Below, one piece after another: positions 16,370 to 23,707 of a stretch of 33,934 nucleotides of DNA (positions are counted from its first letter, which is position 1; every line of letters starts with the position of its first letter). The notes under the pieces are model-generated. The model ran no database searches. It saw only the letters and a program-made list of their open reading frames with translations, and was not told the origin of the DNA. The stretch spans positions 1 to 33,934 of the forward strand of contig JAFMBM010000035.1 in assembly GCA_017858515.1 (NCBI GenBank), written 5' to 3'. A program made the position numbers and the translations under genes. This DNA is from Cryomorphaceae bacterium (lineage in GTDB: Bacteria; Bacteroidota; Bacteroidia; Flavobacteriales; Schleiferiaceae).

Positions 16370-17311
16370 TTAGATTCTCTGAATAAGCTCGGGCCTGTAT
16401 TCGGAAAGAATTTGAGATGCTTTTTCATAATCTTGAGTGAATCCGAGAATAAATCCACCTCCACCAGAGCCACATAATTTCAAATAGTAGTCTCCGCTGT
16501 CAATTCCTTTTTTCCATAAGTCTTGAAAGTCTTCTGGAATCATAGGGCTAAAATTCTCCAATAGAACCTTGCTCAATTGCTTTAAGTTTCGGAAAAGACC
16601 TTTGGCTTCTCCTTTTATGAAACTTTTAATGCAGGCATCGTTGTATTTTATAAACTGATCCTTCAGCATGGTTCTGAAACCTTCTTGCTTCATCTTCTCT
16701 AGAAATATGTTAACCATATTCTGAGTAGATCCTGGTTTTCCTGAATTAATTAAAAAGATTCCGCCCTTTCCTTCAAGATTGGCAGCTAGATGAATGGTGC
16801 CTAGATCTTCTTGAGATTTTATTAATACTGGCAGCTGTAAATAGGCTATCAGCGGATCTAATCCAGAAGATTTTCCATGGAAATACGATTCAAGTGAACC
16901 TAAGATTTTCTTGAGTTCAATGAGATCATTCTTTTCTATAGAGGCACTTTTATCAATTGGATTTAGAGCATATCGACTGTAGATCGCAGCTACTAAGGCT
17001 CCTGAGCTTCCAATACCAAATCCTTGGGGAATACTCGATTGGAAATAAAACCCTTCCTCTAAATCTTCCTCAAAAGAAACTAAGTCGAGCTCGCAGGGAA
17101 GATTGTTTTCGGATTGAAGAGTCTGTAAATAACTAAGATACTTTTTTAAGGGCTCGGTAGAGTCAGAGGTGTTTTGGCCTTCTTCGGCTTTTTGGAACCT
17201 TCCGCCATAATCACTGAGTGGAATGCTCAATCCCATAGAATCTTTGATGATTCCGTATTCTCCAAAGAGTAAAATCTTTGCGTAAAAGAGCGCTTCGTTA
17301 CTTACTTTCAT
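16370..17311 (-). CDS. Mevalonate kinase (GHMP kinase family)
   Basis: The 313-residue protein from the ATG at 17311 phosphorylates mevalonate, or a later intermediate, in the cytoplasm. AKILLFGEYG (11-20) is the mevalonate kinase N-terminal motif. PQGFGIGSSGA (95-105) is the GHMP phosphate-binding loop, and the C-terminal LCGSGGGGFILG is the third GHMP motif. A longer start at 17320 is possible, but 17311 gives an ATGA overlap with the stop of mvaD, the pattern used throughout this operon. Phosphomevalonate kinase is not in this window. A specialised GHMP kinase other than MK cannot be fully excluded. Confidence 0.88.
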   Translation of the reverse strand: MKVSNEALFYAKILLFGEYGIIKDSMGLSIPLSDYGGRFQKAEEGQNTSDSTEPLKKYLSYLQTLQSENNLPCELDLVSFEEDLEEGFYFQSSIPQGFGIGSSGALVAAIYSRYALNPIDKSASIEKNDLIELKKILGSLESYFHGKSSGLDPLIAYLQLPVLIKSQEDLGTIHLAANLEGKGGIFLINSGKPGSTQNMVNIFLEKMKQEGFRTMLKDQFIKYNDACIKSFIKGEAKGLFRNLKQLSKVLLENFSPMIPEDFQDLWKKGIDSGDYYLKLCGSGGGGFILGFTQDYEKASQILSEYRPELIQRI

Positions 17312-18330
17312 TCTATCCATTTGGATTCAGCACCTGTACCAACGGTGTCGCAAAGATACTTCGCATTCGCCGAGTATTTACGAGCCAAGTCGTTAACCCA
17401 TAAATCGATATTTTGTTCGTGAGAATCAGGGAATAGCAAATGAACATTGGCACCAGCATCGAGGGTAAAACAAATGGGAATTTTTGTTTCATCTCGAAAG
17501 GCCTTAACCTCTTCCAAAACGGCTACCGTATTCGGACGCATCAAGAGATAAGGGGTAGAAGCACTGAGCATAAGTGCATGCAGGGTCAAAGCTTCGAGTT
17601 CGGTTAGTCGGATGAATTCATCGAGATCGCCTGACTCCAGAATTTCAGTCATGCGAAGGCAATGCTCGAAGGCCTGTTTTTTTCTGGCCTCAGCGAAAGG
17701 ATGCCCGTTCATTAGATTATGTCCTGCGGTAGAAGAAACTGACTTCACGCCTTCGTCTATTAGAAGAATATAATCTTTGTACGATTTAAAAATCGGATGC
17801 GTTTTGTCTGCAAGTCCAATAGCAAATTGGTTGGAAGAATGCTCTATGGCAGGATGTTTCCCCCATAATCCAACGATTGGAAAAAGCGATCTGCAAGCAC
17901 TTCCACTTCCCAATCTTGCCATTTCAGAGGCAAGAGAACGGTCGAGTTCTGATTCGTTTTTCAAGCTAGACAAGAGATGGGCGATGGCAAGACTTAAAGC
18001 ACCAAAGGCAGAGGCAGAGCTCGCAATACCACTGCTGTGTGGAAAAGTGTTTCTAGAACTTATTTCCAGCTCTAGTCCTTGCAACTCTGGAGCTAGATGG
18101 GCAATTCTCTCGAGGAATTGTTGAATTTTCGGTTCAAATCCCGGTTTTTTTTCACCTTCAAAAAGAAAAGAGAAGCTTGGGTTTTGAGATTCTTTCCAAG
18201 CTAGTTCGGTAATGGTTTTACTTTCAGAGAGGGTGAGAGAAACCGAAGGGTTCATAGGCAACTGAACTCCTTCTTTCCCCCAATACTTCACCAAGGCGAT
18301 ATTGGAAGGACAAACCGCTTCTATTTTCAT
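17308..18330 (-). CDS. mvaD: Diphosphomevalonate decarboxylase
   Basis: This 340-residue GHMP enzyme converts 5-diphosphomevalonate to isopentenyl diphosphate. The N-terminal PSNIALVKYWGK (8-19), the SSGIASSASAFGAL phosphate loop, and D291 in LDAGANVHL (candidate catalytic aspartate) are all visible. It is flanked by fabD upstream and mevalonate kinase downstream, each joined by an ATGA overlap. The set shows that this organism makes isoprenoids by the mevalonate route, as expected for Flavobacteriia, rather than by MEP. The start ATG at 18330 gives the canonical MKIEAVCPSNIALVKYWG. Confidence 0.95.
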   Translation of the reverse strand: MKIEAVCPSNIALVKYWGKEGVQLPMNPSVSLTLSESKTITELAWKESQNPSFSFLFEGEKKPGFEPKIQQFLERIAHLAPELQGLELEISSRNTFPHSSGIASSASAFGALSLAIAHLLSSLKNESELDRSLASEMARLGSGSACRSLFPIVGLWGKHPAIEHSSNQFAIGLADKTHPIFKSYKDYILLIDEGVKSVSSTAGHNLMNGHPFAEARKKQAFEHCLRMTEILESGDLDEFIRLTELEALTLHALMLSASTPYLLMRPNTVAVLEEVKAFRDETKIPICFTLDAGANVHLLFPDSHEQNIDLWVNDLARKYSANAKYLCDTVGTGAESKWIE

Positions 18331-19205
18331 TCTTCAGCTATTTCCGCTTGAGGCGCAATTTTTTTAACTAAACCTTGCAATACTTTTCCTGGACCGAGTT
18401 CCGTAAAATGTGTAGCACCATCTGTGACCATATTTTGAACGGTTTGTGTCCAACGCACAGGGGCGGTAAGTTGTTCGATCAGTAGGTTTTTAATGGCGGC
18501 AGCATCCGTAGAAGGAAGAGCGGTTACATTCTGATAAACAGGACAAATGGGATTGTTAAAAGGAGTTTCTTCAATGGCTTTTCTCAATTCTTCTCCAGCT
18601 GGAGCCATTAAAGGCGAATGAAAGGCTCCACCTACAGGAAGAATGAGGGCCCGTTTCGCACCCGCTGCTTTAAGTCTTTCGGCCGCACTTTCTACTGCTA
18701 GAACTTCACCCGAAATAACGAGTTGCCCCGGACAGTTGTAATTAGCAGCAACCACAACACCTTCAATTTGAGCGCAGATCTCTTCTACAATGGCATCTTC
18801 AAGACCCAAAACGGCTGCCATGGTAGAAGCTTGTATCTCGCAAGCCTTTTGCATGGCCTTTGCTCTTTTGCTTACTAATTTCAATCCGTTTTCAAAACTC
18901 AATGCGCCTGCGGCAACTAGAGCAGAGAATTCGCCCAAAGAATGACCCGCGGTCATATTCGGTTGGAAGCGATTACCTAAGGAAGTCACTGCCGCAATAG
19001 AATGCACAAAAACAGCAGGCTGAGTAATATCCGTAGCCTTTAGCTCTTCCGCGCTTCCTTCAAACATAGTTTTACTCAGTTCAAAACCAAGAATTTCATT
19101 TGCCACTTCAAAAATCGATTTTACCTCTGGGGATAAATCGTAAAGGTCTTTCCCCATTCCGCTGAATTGAGAGCCTTGTCCTGGAAATACATATGCTTTT
19201 TTCAT
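18327..19205 (-). CDS. fabD: Malonyl-CoA:ACP transacylase
   Basis: This 292-residue cytoplasmic enzyme loads malonate onto acyl carrier protein for fatty acid synthesis. It has the nucleophile S89 in GHSLGEFSAL and the catalytic H196 in GAFHSP, and starts with the typical YVFPGQGSQ. Length matches the family. It lies between a pterin-synthase-like gene and mvaD with ATGA overlaps on both sides. fabD is therefore translationally tied to the mevalonate genes rather than to the other fab genes, which are not in this window. Confidence 0.96.
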   Translation of the reverse strand: MKKAYVFPGQGSQFSGMGKDLYDLSPEVKSIFEVANEILGFELSKTMFEGSAEELKATDITQPAVFVHSIAAVTSLGNRFQPNMTAGHSLGEFSALVAAGALSFENGLKLVSKRAKAMQKACEIQASTMAAVLGLEDAIVEEICAQIEGVVVAANYNCPGQLVISGEVLAVESAAERLKAAGAKRALILPVGGAFHSPLMAPAGEELRKAIEETPFNNPICPVYQNVTALPSTDAAAIKNLLIEQLTAPVRWTQTVQNMVTDGATHFTELGPGKVLQGLVKKIAPQAEIAEE

Positions 19206-19615
19206 TCTCCGTAATATTCTACAAAATTATTCTCTGTTTCTTCGAGGCGCACGCAATGCAAGAAGGCGTGGTGCTCCGAAATTTTAGGTTCAAGTATTTT
19301 CCAGATTTCTACCGCAAGAACTTCCGTAGACGCCATTTTTCCAAGCATAAAGTCTACATCGGTATTGAGATTTCTATGGTCGAGTTTATCTGTAACGTAG
19401 ATTTTCATCAATCGCTTGAGATCCACCAAGTTCATTACAAAACCGGTGTCTGGATTAATCGAACCCTTTACTGTTACAATAAGGTTGAAGTTATGTCCAT
19501 GGAAATTTTTGTTTGCACATTTTCCAAAGACTTCGTCATTCTTTTCAATGCTCCAATTCGGATTGAATAATTGATGCGCCGAACTAAATCTCTCGCGGCG
19601 CTGAATGTATACCAT
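19202..19615 (-). CDS. 6-pyruvoyltetrahydropterin synthase / QueD family protein
   Basis: This 137-residue protein has the T-fold PTPS/QueD zinc ligands H14 (in SSAHQL), H39 and H41 (in FHGHNF). The candidate catalytic cysteine C33 stands five residues before the HGH (C-x5-HGH). QueD of queuosine synthesis usually has C-x3-HGH, whereas pterin-forming PTPS enzymes have the wider spacing, so a tetrahydropterin-type reaction is at least as likely as 6-carboxytetrahydropterin formation. LDHRNLN and a C-terminal Glu (RLEET) complete the site. It is the first gene of the fabD-mevalonate operon, with a matching promoter at 19631-19662. Confidence 0.85.
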   Translation of the reverse strand: MVYIQRRERFSSAHQLFNPNWSIEKNDEVFGKCANKNFHGHNFNLIVTVKGSINPDTGFVMNLVDLKRLMKIYVTDKLDHRNLNTDVDFMLGKMASTEVLAVEIWKILEPKISEHHAFLHCVRLEETENNFVEYYGE

Positions 19616-19630
19616 ACTCTAAATTTCGGG

Positions 19631-19662
19631 CAAAGATAAGCTGGTTAGAAGGTTGACATCAA
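19631..19662 (-). promoter_or_regulatory. Promoter of the PTPS-fabD-mevalonate operon
   Basis: On the minus strand TATCTTTG (19631-19638) is an exact -7 match. TTGA (19659-19662) lies 20 bases upstream as the -33. The first start codon follows 15 bases downstream of the -7. Confidence 0.65.
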
Positions 19663-19675
19663 TCCACTATATTTG
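19645..19675 (+). promoter_or_regulatory. Promoter of hppA
   Basis: TATATTTG (19668-19675) matches the -7 consensus exactly. TTAG (19645-19648), 19 bases upstream, is a weak -33. It interleaves with the divergent promoter on the other strand, and the hppA ATG is 41 bases downstream. Confidence 0.5.
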
Positions 19676-19716
19676 CGCCCCGATATTTTGGAAATTTTAA
19701 CCAATTAATAAGAGAA

Positions 19717-22194
19717 ATGGAAAATGCAATTTACCTAGTTCCTCTACTAGGAGTTCTTGGCCTAATAGTAATGGTGTTTAAAGCCATTTGGGTAACGAAA
19801 CAAGATCCGGGTGATTCCAATATGGTTGAGCTCGCAGGTTATATAGCAGATGGTGCCTTGGCTTTTCTAAAAGCAGAATGGCGTGTATTGGGAATATTTA
19901 CCTTTTTCGCTGCTATTCTCTTGGGATGGTCAGGAACATTGGTAGAGCATTCGGATTGGGTAATCGCTATCGCATTTATTATTGGTGCATTCTTTTCTGC
20001 TTTTGCGGGATGGATAGGAATGAACATAGCCACAAAGGCGAATGTGCGCACCACCCAAGCTGCTAGAACGAGCTTAGCTAAGGCTTTGAAAGTTTCTTTC
20101 ACTGGAGGTACGGTAATGGGACTTGGAGTGGCAGGTCTTGCCGTTCTCGGACTAAGCGTTTTATTCATCGTTTTTAGTGGGATGTACGACAGCATGGAGA
20201 CGGCCTTGGAGGTTTTAGCTGGATTTTCATTAGGTGCTGAATCTATTGCCCTTTTCGCTAGAGTAGGGGGAGGTATATATACAAAGGCTGCCGATGTGGG
20301 TGCCGATTTGGTTGGAAAGGTTGAAGCTGGAATTCCAGAAGACGATCCAAGAAACCCGGCTACTATTGCGGATAACGTGGGAGACAATGTTGGAGACGTT
20401 GCGGGTATGGGAGCCGATTTGTTCGGTTCTTACGTAGCAACCATCTTGGCTACTATGGTTCTAGGTCGCGAAGTAATTTCTTCTGGAGACAGCTTTGGTG
20501 GTCTTGCTCCAATTTTACTGCCTATGTTCTTGGCAGGATTAGGAATTGTATTCTCGATTATTGGAACATTCTTCGTTCGTATTAATTCAGAAACAGCTTC
20601 GGTACAAAAAGCATTGAACTTAGGAAACTGGGGTTCAATGGTGGTTACGGCTGTAGTGTCTTATTTTCTAGTGAATTGGATGTTACCCGATGTATTGGTT
20701 TTTGAAAGAGGGAATTTCACCTTTAGCAATATGGATGTGTTTTACGCTATTATGATTGGATTGGTAGTAGGAGCGCTTATGTCCATTATCACAGAATATT
20801 ACACAAGTATGGGCAAGCGTCCTGTTTTGAGCATAATCAAGCAGTCTGCTACGGGTCATGCTACCAATATCATTGGTGGTTTAGCGGTTGGAATGGAATC
20901 TACCGTATTGCCAATTTTGGTTTTAGCGGGAGGTATCTATGGCAGTTTTGCAGTTGCTGGCCTTTATGGTGTAGCCATTGCAGCAGCTGGAATGATGGCT
21001 ACTACGGCCATGCAGTTGGCTATTGATGCTTTTGGTCCGATAGCGGATAATGCTGGTGGTATTGCTGAAATGAGTGGTTTGCCAAAAGAAGTACGTGAGC
21101 GCACAGACAATTTAGATGCAGTGGGAAATACAACTGCTGCTTCTGGAAAAGGATTTGCAATTGCTTCGGCGGCTCTTACTGCTTTGGCCCTTTTTGCTGC
21201 CTATGTTGGTTTGGCAGGTATAGATGGTATTGATATTTATAAAGCAGAGGTTTTATCTATGTTGTTTGTGGGTGCCATGATTCCTTTCATCTTCTCTTCG
21301 TTGGCCATTGCTGCGGTTGGAAGAGCGGCCATGGATATGGTGAAAGAAGTTCGCAGACAATTCAAGGAAATTCCAGGTATTATGGAAGGCAAAGCCAAGC
21401 CGGAATATGAGCGCTGTGTTGAAATTTCAACCAAGGCCTCTATTCGTGAAATGATTGCTCCCGGTGCTATTACTTTATTGTCTCCAATTATAGTTGGATT
21501 TGCTTTTGGTCCAGAGGCTTTAGGTGGATTGCTTGCGGGTATTACTGTGAGTGGTGTTCTAATGGGAATGTTCCAAAACAACGCTGGAGGCGCGTGGGAT
21601 AACGCAAAGAAGTCTTTTGAAGCTGGAGTAGAGATTGATGGAAAGATTGAATACAAGGGTTCTGAGGCCCATAAGGCTTCAGTTACTGGAGATACTGTAG
21701 GCGATCCTTTTAAAGATACTTCTGGTCCTTCAATGAATATCTTAATCAAATTATCATCTATTGTGGCCTTAATTATTGCTCCGCACATTGCTGGAAGTGG
21801 AGGTTCACACTCTTCTATTAATGAAAGTGGCTATTTTGATAAGGTGGAAGAGATGAATATCATAACTGAACCTTCAGCAAATAGAATTGCAGTTGTTACA
21901 GGCATGGGTAGGGTAGAGAATGTTTCGGTTGAGTTGCTGCATTTGGGTATTTATCAAGGCTCAATCGTTGATTTGGCTTTGGTGATAACAGATGTTCGCT
22001 TGGAAGAGGAGGCTTTTAATCAGAGTGGTGCTACAACCATTGAGTTTGGTGCAATAGAATCTTATCTAGAAAGTGGATTCTACTACGTGAAGGGAATTGC
22101 ACATATCGGAGAAATGGGTGATAGGGAGGCAATTTTCCGTTTTTCTATGGATAGATCAGGGAAATGGGCGAAAGGTGAATTGAAAATTTATTAA
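19717..22194 (+). CDS. hppA: K+-dependent membrane pyrophosphatase (H+ pump, flavobacterial type) with C-terminal extension
   Basis: This 825-residue integral membrane protein couples pyrophosphate hydrolysis to ion export. Active-site motifs are complete: D193-V-G-A-D197-LVGKVE, NVGDNVGDVAGMGADLF (220-236) and NAGGIAEMSG. GNTTAAS (470-476) has Ala where K+-independent enzymes carry Lys, indicating K+ dependence. The gate glutamate usually found in the GADLFES position is G237 here. TM5 instead has E175 (GAESIALFARVGG) where Ser is usual. I recall this relocation for proton-pumping enzymes of flavobacteria, so H+ is favoured over Na+. After the last helix (around IIAPHIAG, about 690) an extra 130 or so residues follow, with no recognised domain. 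The gene stands alone with its own promoter and terminator. Confidence 0.93.
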   Translation: MENAIYLVPLLGVLGLIVMVFKAIWVTKQDPGDSNMVELAGYIADGALAFLKAEWRVLGIFTFFAAILLGWSGTLVEHSDWVIAIAFIIGAFFSAFAGWIGMNIATKANVRTTQAARTSLAKALKVSFTGGTVMGLGVAGLAVLGLSVLFIVFSGMYDSMETALEVLAGFSLGAESIALFARVGGGIYTKAADVGADLVGKVEAGIPEDDPRNPATIADNVGDNVGDVAGMGADLFGSYVATILATMVLGREVISSGDSFGGLAPILLPMFLAGLGIVFSIIGTFFVRINSETASVQKALNLGNWGSMVVTAVVSYFLVNWMLPDVLVFERGNFTFSNMDVFYAIMIGLVVGALMSIITEYYTSMGKRPVLSIIKQSATGHATNIIGGLAVGMESTVLPILVLAGGIYGSFAVAGLYGVAIAAAGMMATTAMQLAIDAFGPIADNAGGIAEMSGLPKEVRERTDNLDAVGNTTAASGKGFAIASAALTALALFAAYVGLAGIDGIDIYKAEVLSMLFVGAMIPFIFSSLAIAAVGRAAMDMVKEVRRQFKEIPGIMEGKAKPEYERCVEISTKASIREMIAPGAITLLSPIIVGFAFGPEALGGLLAGITVSGVLMGMFQNNAGGAWDNAKKSFEAGVEIDGKIEYKGSEAHKASVTGDTVGDPFKDTSGPSMNILIKLSSIVALIIAPHIAGSGGSHSSINESGYFDKVEEMNIITEPSANRIAVVTGMGRVENVSVELLHLGIYQGSIVDLALVITDVRLEEEAFNQSGATTIEFGAIESYLESGFYYVKGIAHIGEMGDREAIFRFSMDRSGKWAKGELKIY

Positions 22195-22207
22195 TAGCCA
22201 ATAACGT

Positions 22208-22247
22208 AAAAAGGGGGATGAATCATTGGTTCATCCCCCTTTTTTTT
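22208..22247. terminator. Bidirectional intrinsic terminator
   Basis: A perfect 12-bp stem (aagggggatgaa 22211-22222 with ttcatccccctt 22230-22241) has a 7-base loop. It is flanked by A on the left and T on the right, so it can stop transcription from hppA (plus) and from the deoxynucleoside kinase operon (minus). Confidence 0.93.
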
Positions 22248-22265
22248 GTTTAAGAGAAATGTGTT

Positions 22266-22880
22266 TTAAAAAAGCCCGTGTATTTGGGCATCAATTCGTT
22301 CGATTATACTTCCTAAATCTTCACTGTTCTTTGGGAACCTATTATTATCTACGTCTATGATCAATAGATTTCCCTTGTCATAAGTGGAAATCCAAGCTTC
22401 GTAGCGCTCATTCAAACGTGTTAGATAATCCAAGCGAATGCCATTTTCATAGGCTCGTCCTCTTTCTTGAATATGACCAACAAGAGTAGGAACACTGGCC
22501 CTTAAATAAACCAGTAAATCGGGCGGAGTAATAAAGCTCTCCATGAGCGAAAACAACTCTTGATAACTGTTGAAATCCCTTTCAGGCATCAAGCCCATTG
22601 CAAATAGATTGGGTGCGAAAATGTGCGCATCCTCATAAATGGTTCGGTCTTGAATTACATCCAAGCGATCTTGCCTGAGTTTAACAATCTGTTTAAATCG
22701 GCTCTGCAGGAAGTAAATCTGCAAGTTAAATGACCAGCGCTGCATCTCAGCATAGAAATCATCTAAATAAGGGTTGTCTGTAACATCCTCATACTGAGGC
22801 TCCCATTTATAGTGCTTAGCTAATAATTCAGTGAGTGTGGTTTTTCCGGATCCTATATTTCCGGCAATTGCAATGTGCAT
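22266..22880 (-). CDS. Deoxynucleoside kinase (dNK family)
   Basis: This 204-residue cytoplasmic kinase phosphorylates deoxynucleosides for salvage. The P-loop is GNIGSGKTT (7-15), the substrate-site segment DRTIYEDAHIFA is intact, and the RGRAYE region fits the LID. It resembles the deoxyadenosine/deoxyguanosine kinase branch, though specificity cannot be fixed by eye. It is the last gene of a long minus-strand series, 35 bases after the propeller-like gene, and ends at the strong terminator shared with hppA. Confidence 0.9.
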   Translation of the reverse strand: MHIAIAGNIGSGKTTLTELLAKHYKWEPQYEDVTDNPYLDDFYAEMQRWSFNLQIYFLQSRFKQIVKLRQDRLDVIQDRTIYEDAHIFAPNLFAMGLMPERDFNSYQELFSLMESFITPPDLLVYLRASVPTLVGHIQERGRAYENGIRLDYLTRLNERYEAWISTYDKGNLLIIDVDNNRFPKNSEDLGSIIERIDAQIHGLF

Positions 22881-22915
22881 ACGGTACTTTCTTGTCTGTG
22901 CACGAATTTAGTTCA

Positions 22916-23707
22916 TTACAAACTAATTTGGAGGCTTTCGATCGACTTTCCATTCCACAAAAAGATTTTTCCATTGCTGTACGTCCAGTCTTTGCACTCT
23001 AGGGCTTCCTTCACCTTGTACAATCGAAAGTTCTCTTTTAGAATCCACCAGCCTTCTGGATTCAATATCAGCCAGCTAGAACCAGTCCATTCTGCTTTGT
23101 CAATGCCATTCATAGGTTCAAATTGGATGAAATTTCCCATGATATCAAAAGAGACTAAACCAATATCAGTCGTAAGCAGAAATCCGTTAATGCTTGAATA
23201 CAAGCCTATTACCTTATTTTCTTTGTTTAGGATCTGGCTGATGGCAAGGCTTTCTAGGCGAATTCTTTTATCCCTTCTATCCATTTTTAAAACCTTGTCC
23301 TTGGCCTGATCGTAAAGCCAAAGAAAGTTGTCATCTGCCAAGGCAACACATGGAACATCAGAAAAACCAAGATCCAATAAGTTTAAGGCTTGTTCTGATT
23401 GGTTAAGCTGATTGTCTAGCAAAAGAACTTGGTTAAAGGTCTTGTAGTGAAGTGAGAGCCGCATAGGATCGTACACATTTATGGCATCAGGTTTTCCTAA
23501 ATCAGGTCGGCTAAATCGGGCGAGTTCTTTGCCTTTTAGATCGGTTTTAATCAATCCTTGACTTCCCAAGAAATAGAAATTACCAAGGTGATCTGCCCAT
23601 ATATTCGATATCCTCATTTTTGGGATAGCGATTTCTTGTCCAACTAAAGAAGGGCAAAGGAGAAAAAGAATGAATGTTACGATAAAGACTTTAAAGCGTT
23701 TAGTCAT
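22916..23707 (-). CDS. Exported beta-propeller-like protein of unknown function
   Basis: The protein has 263 residues from the ATG at 23707. A frame ten residues longer exists, but 23707 places the signal peptide (FKVFIVTFILFLLCPSLVGQ) at the N terminus and gives a tight 8-base overlap with the GH3 gene. The mature part contains repeated short units such as NIWADHLGNFYFLGSQG, LLLDNQLNQ and WLYDQAKDKVLKMD. These look like blades of a small propeller, comparable to the sensor-like exported proteins of Bacteroidota. No catalytic motif is seen. Coupling to a GH3-family gene suggests a shared process that remains unknown. Confidence 0.7.
   Translation of the reverse strand: MTKRFKVFIVTFILFLLCPSLVGQEIAIPKMRISNIWADHLGNFYFLGSQGLIKTDLKGKELARFSRPDLGKPDAINVYDPMRLSLHYKTFNQVLLLDNQLNQSEQALNLLDLGFSDVPCVALADDNFLWLYDQAKDKVLKMDRRDKRIRLESLAISQILNKENKVIGLYSSINGFLLTTDIGLVSFDIMGNFIQFEPMNGIDKAEWTGSSWLILNPEGWWILKENFRLYKVKEALECKDWTYSNGKIFLWNGKSIESLQISL

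Noticed and set aside
19839-21788. Long antisense frames opposite hppA
   Set aside because: They mirror codon bias of the real gene; the sense frame contains all pyrophosphatase motifs.
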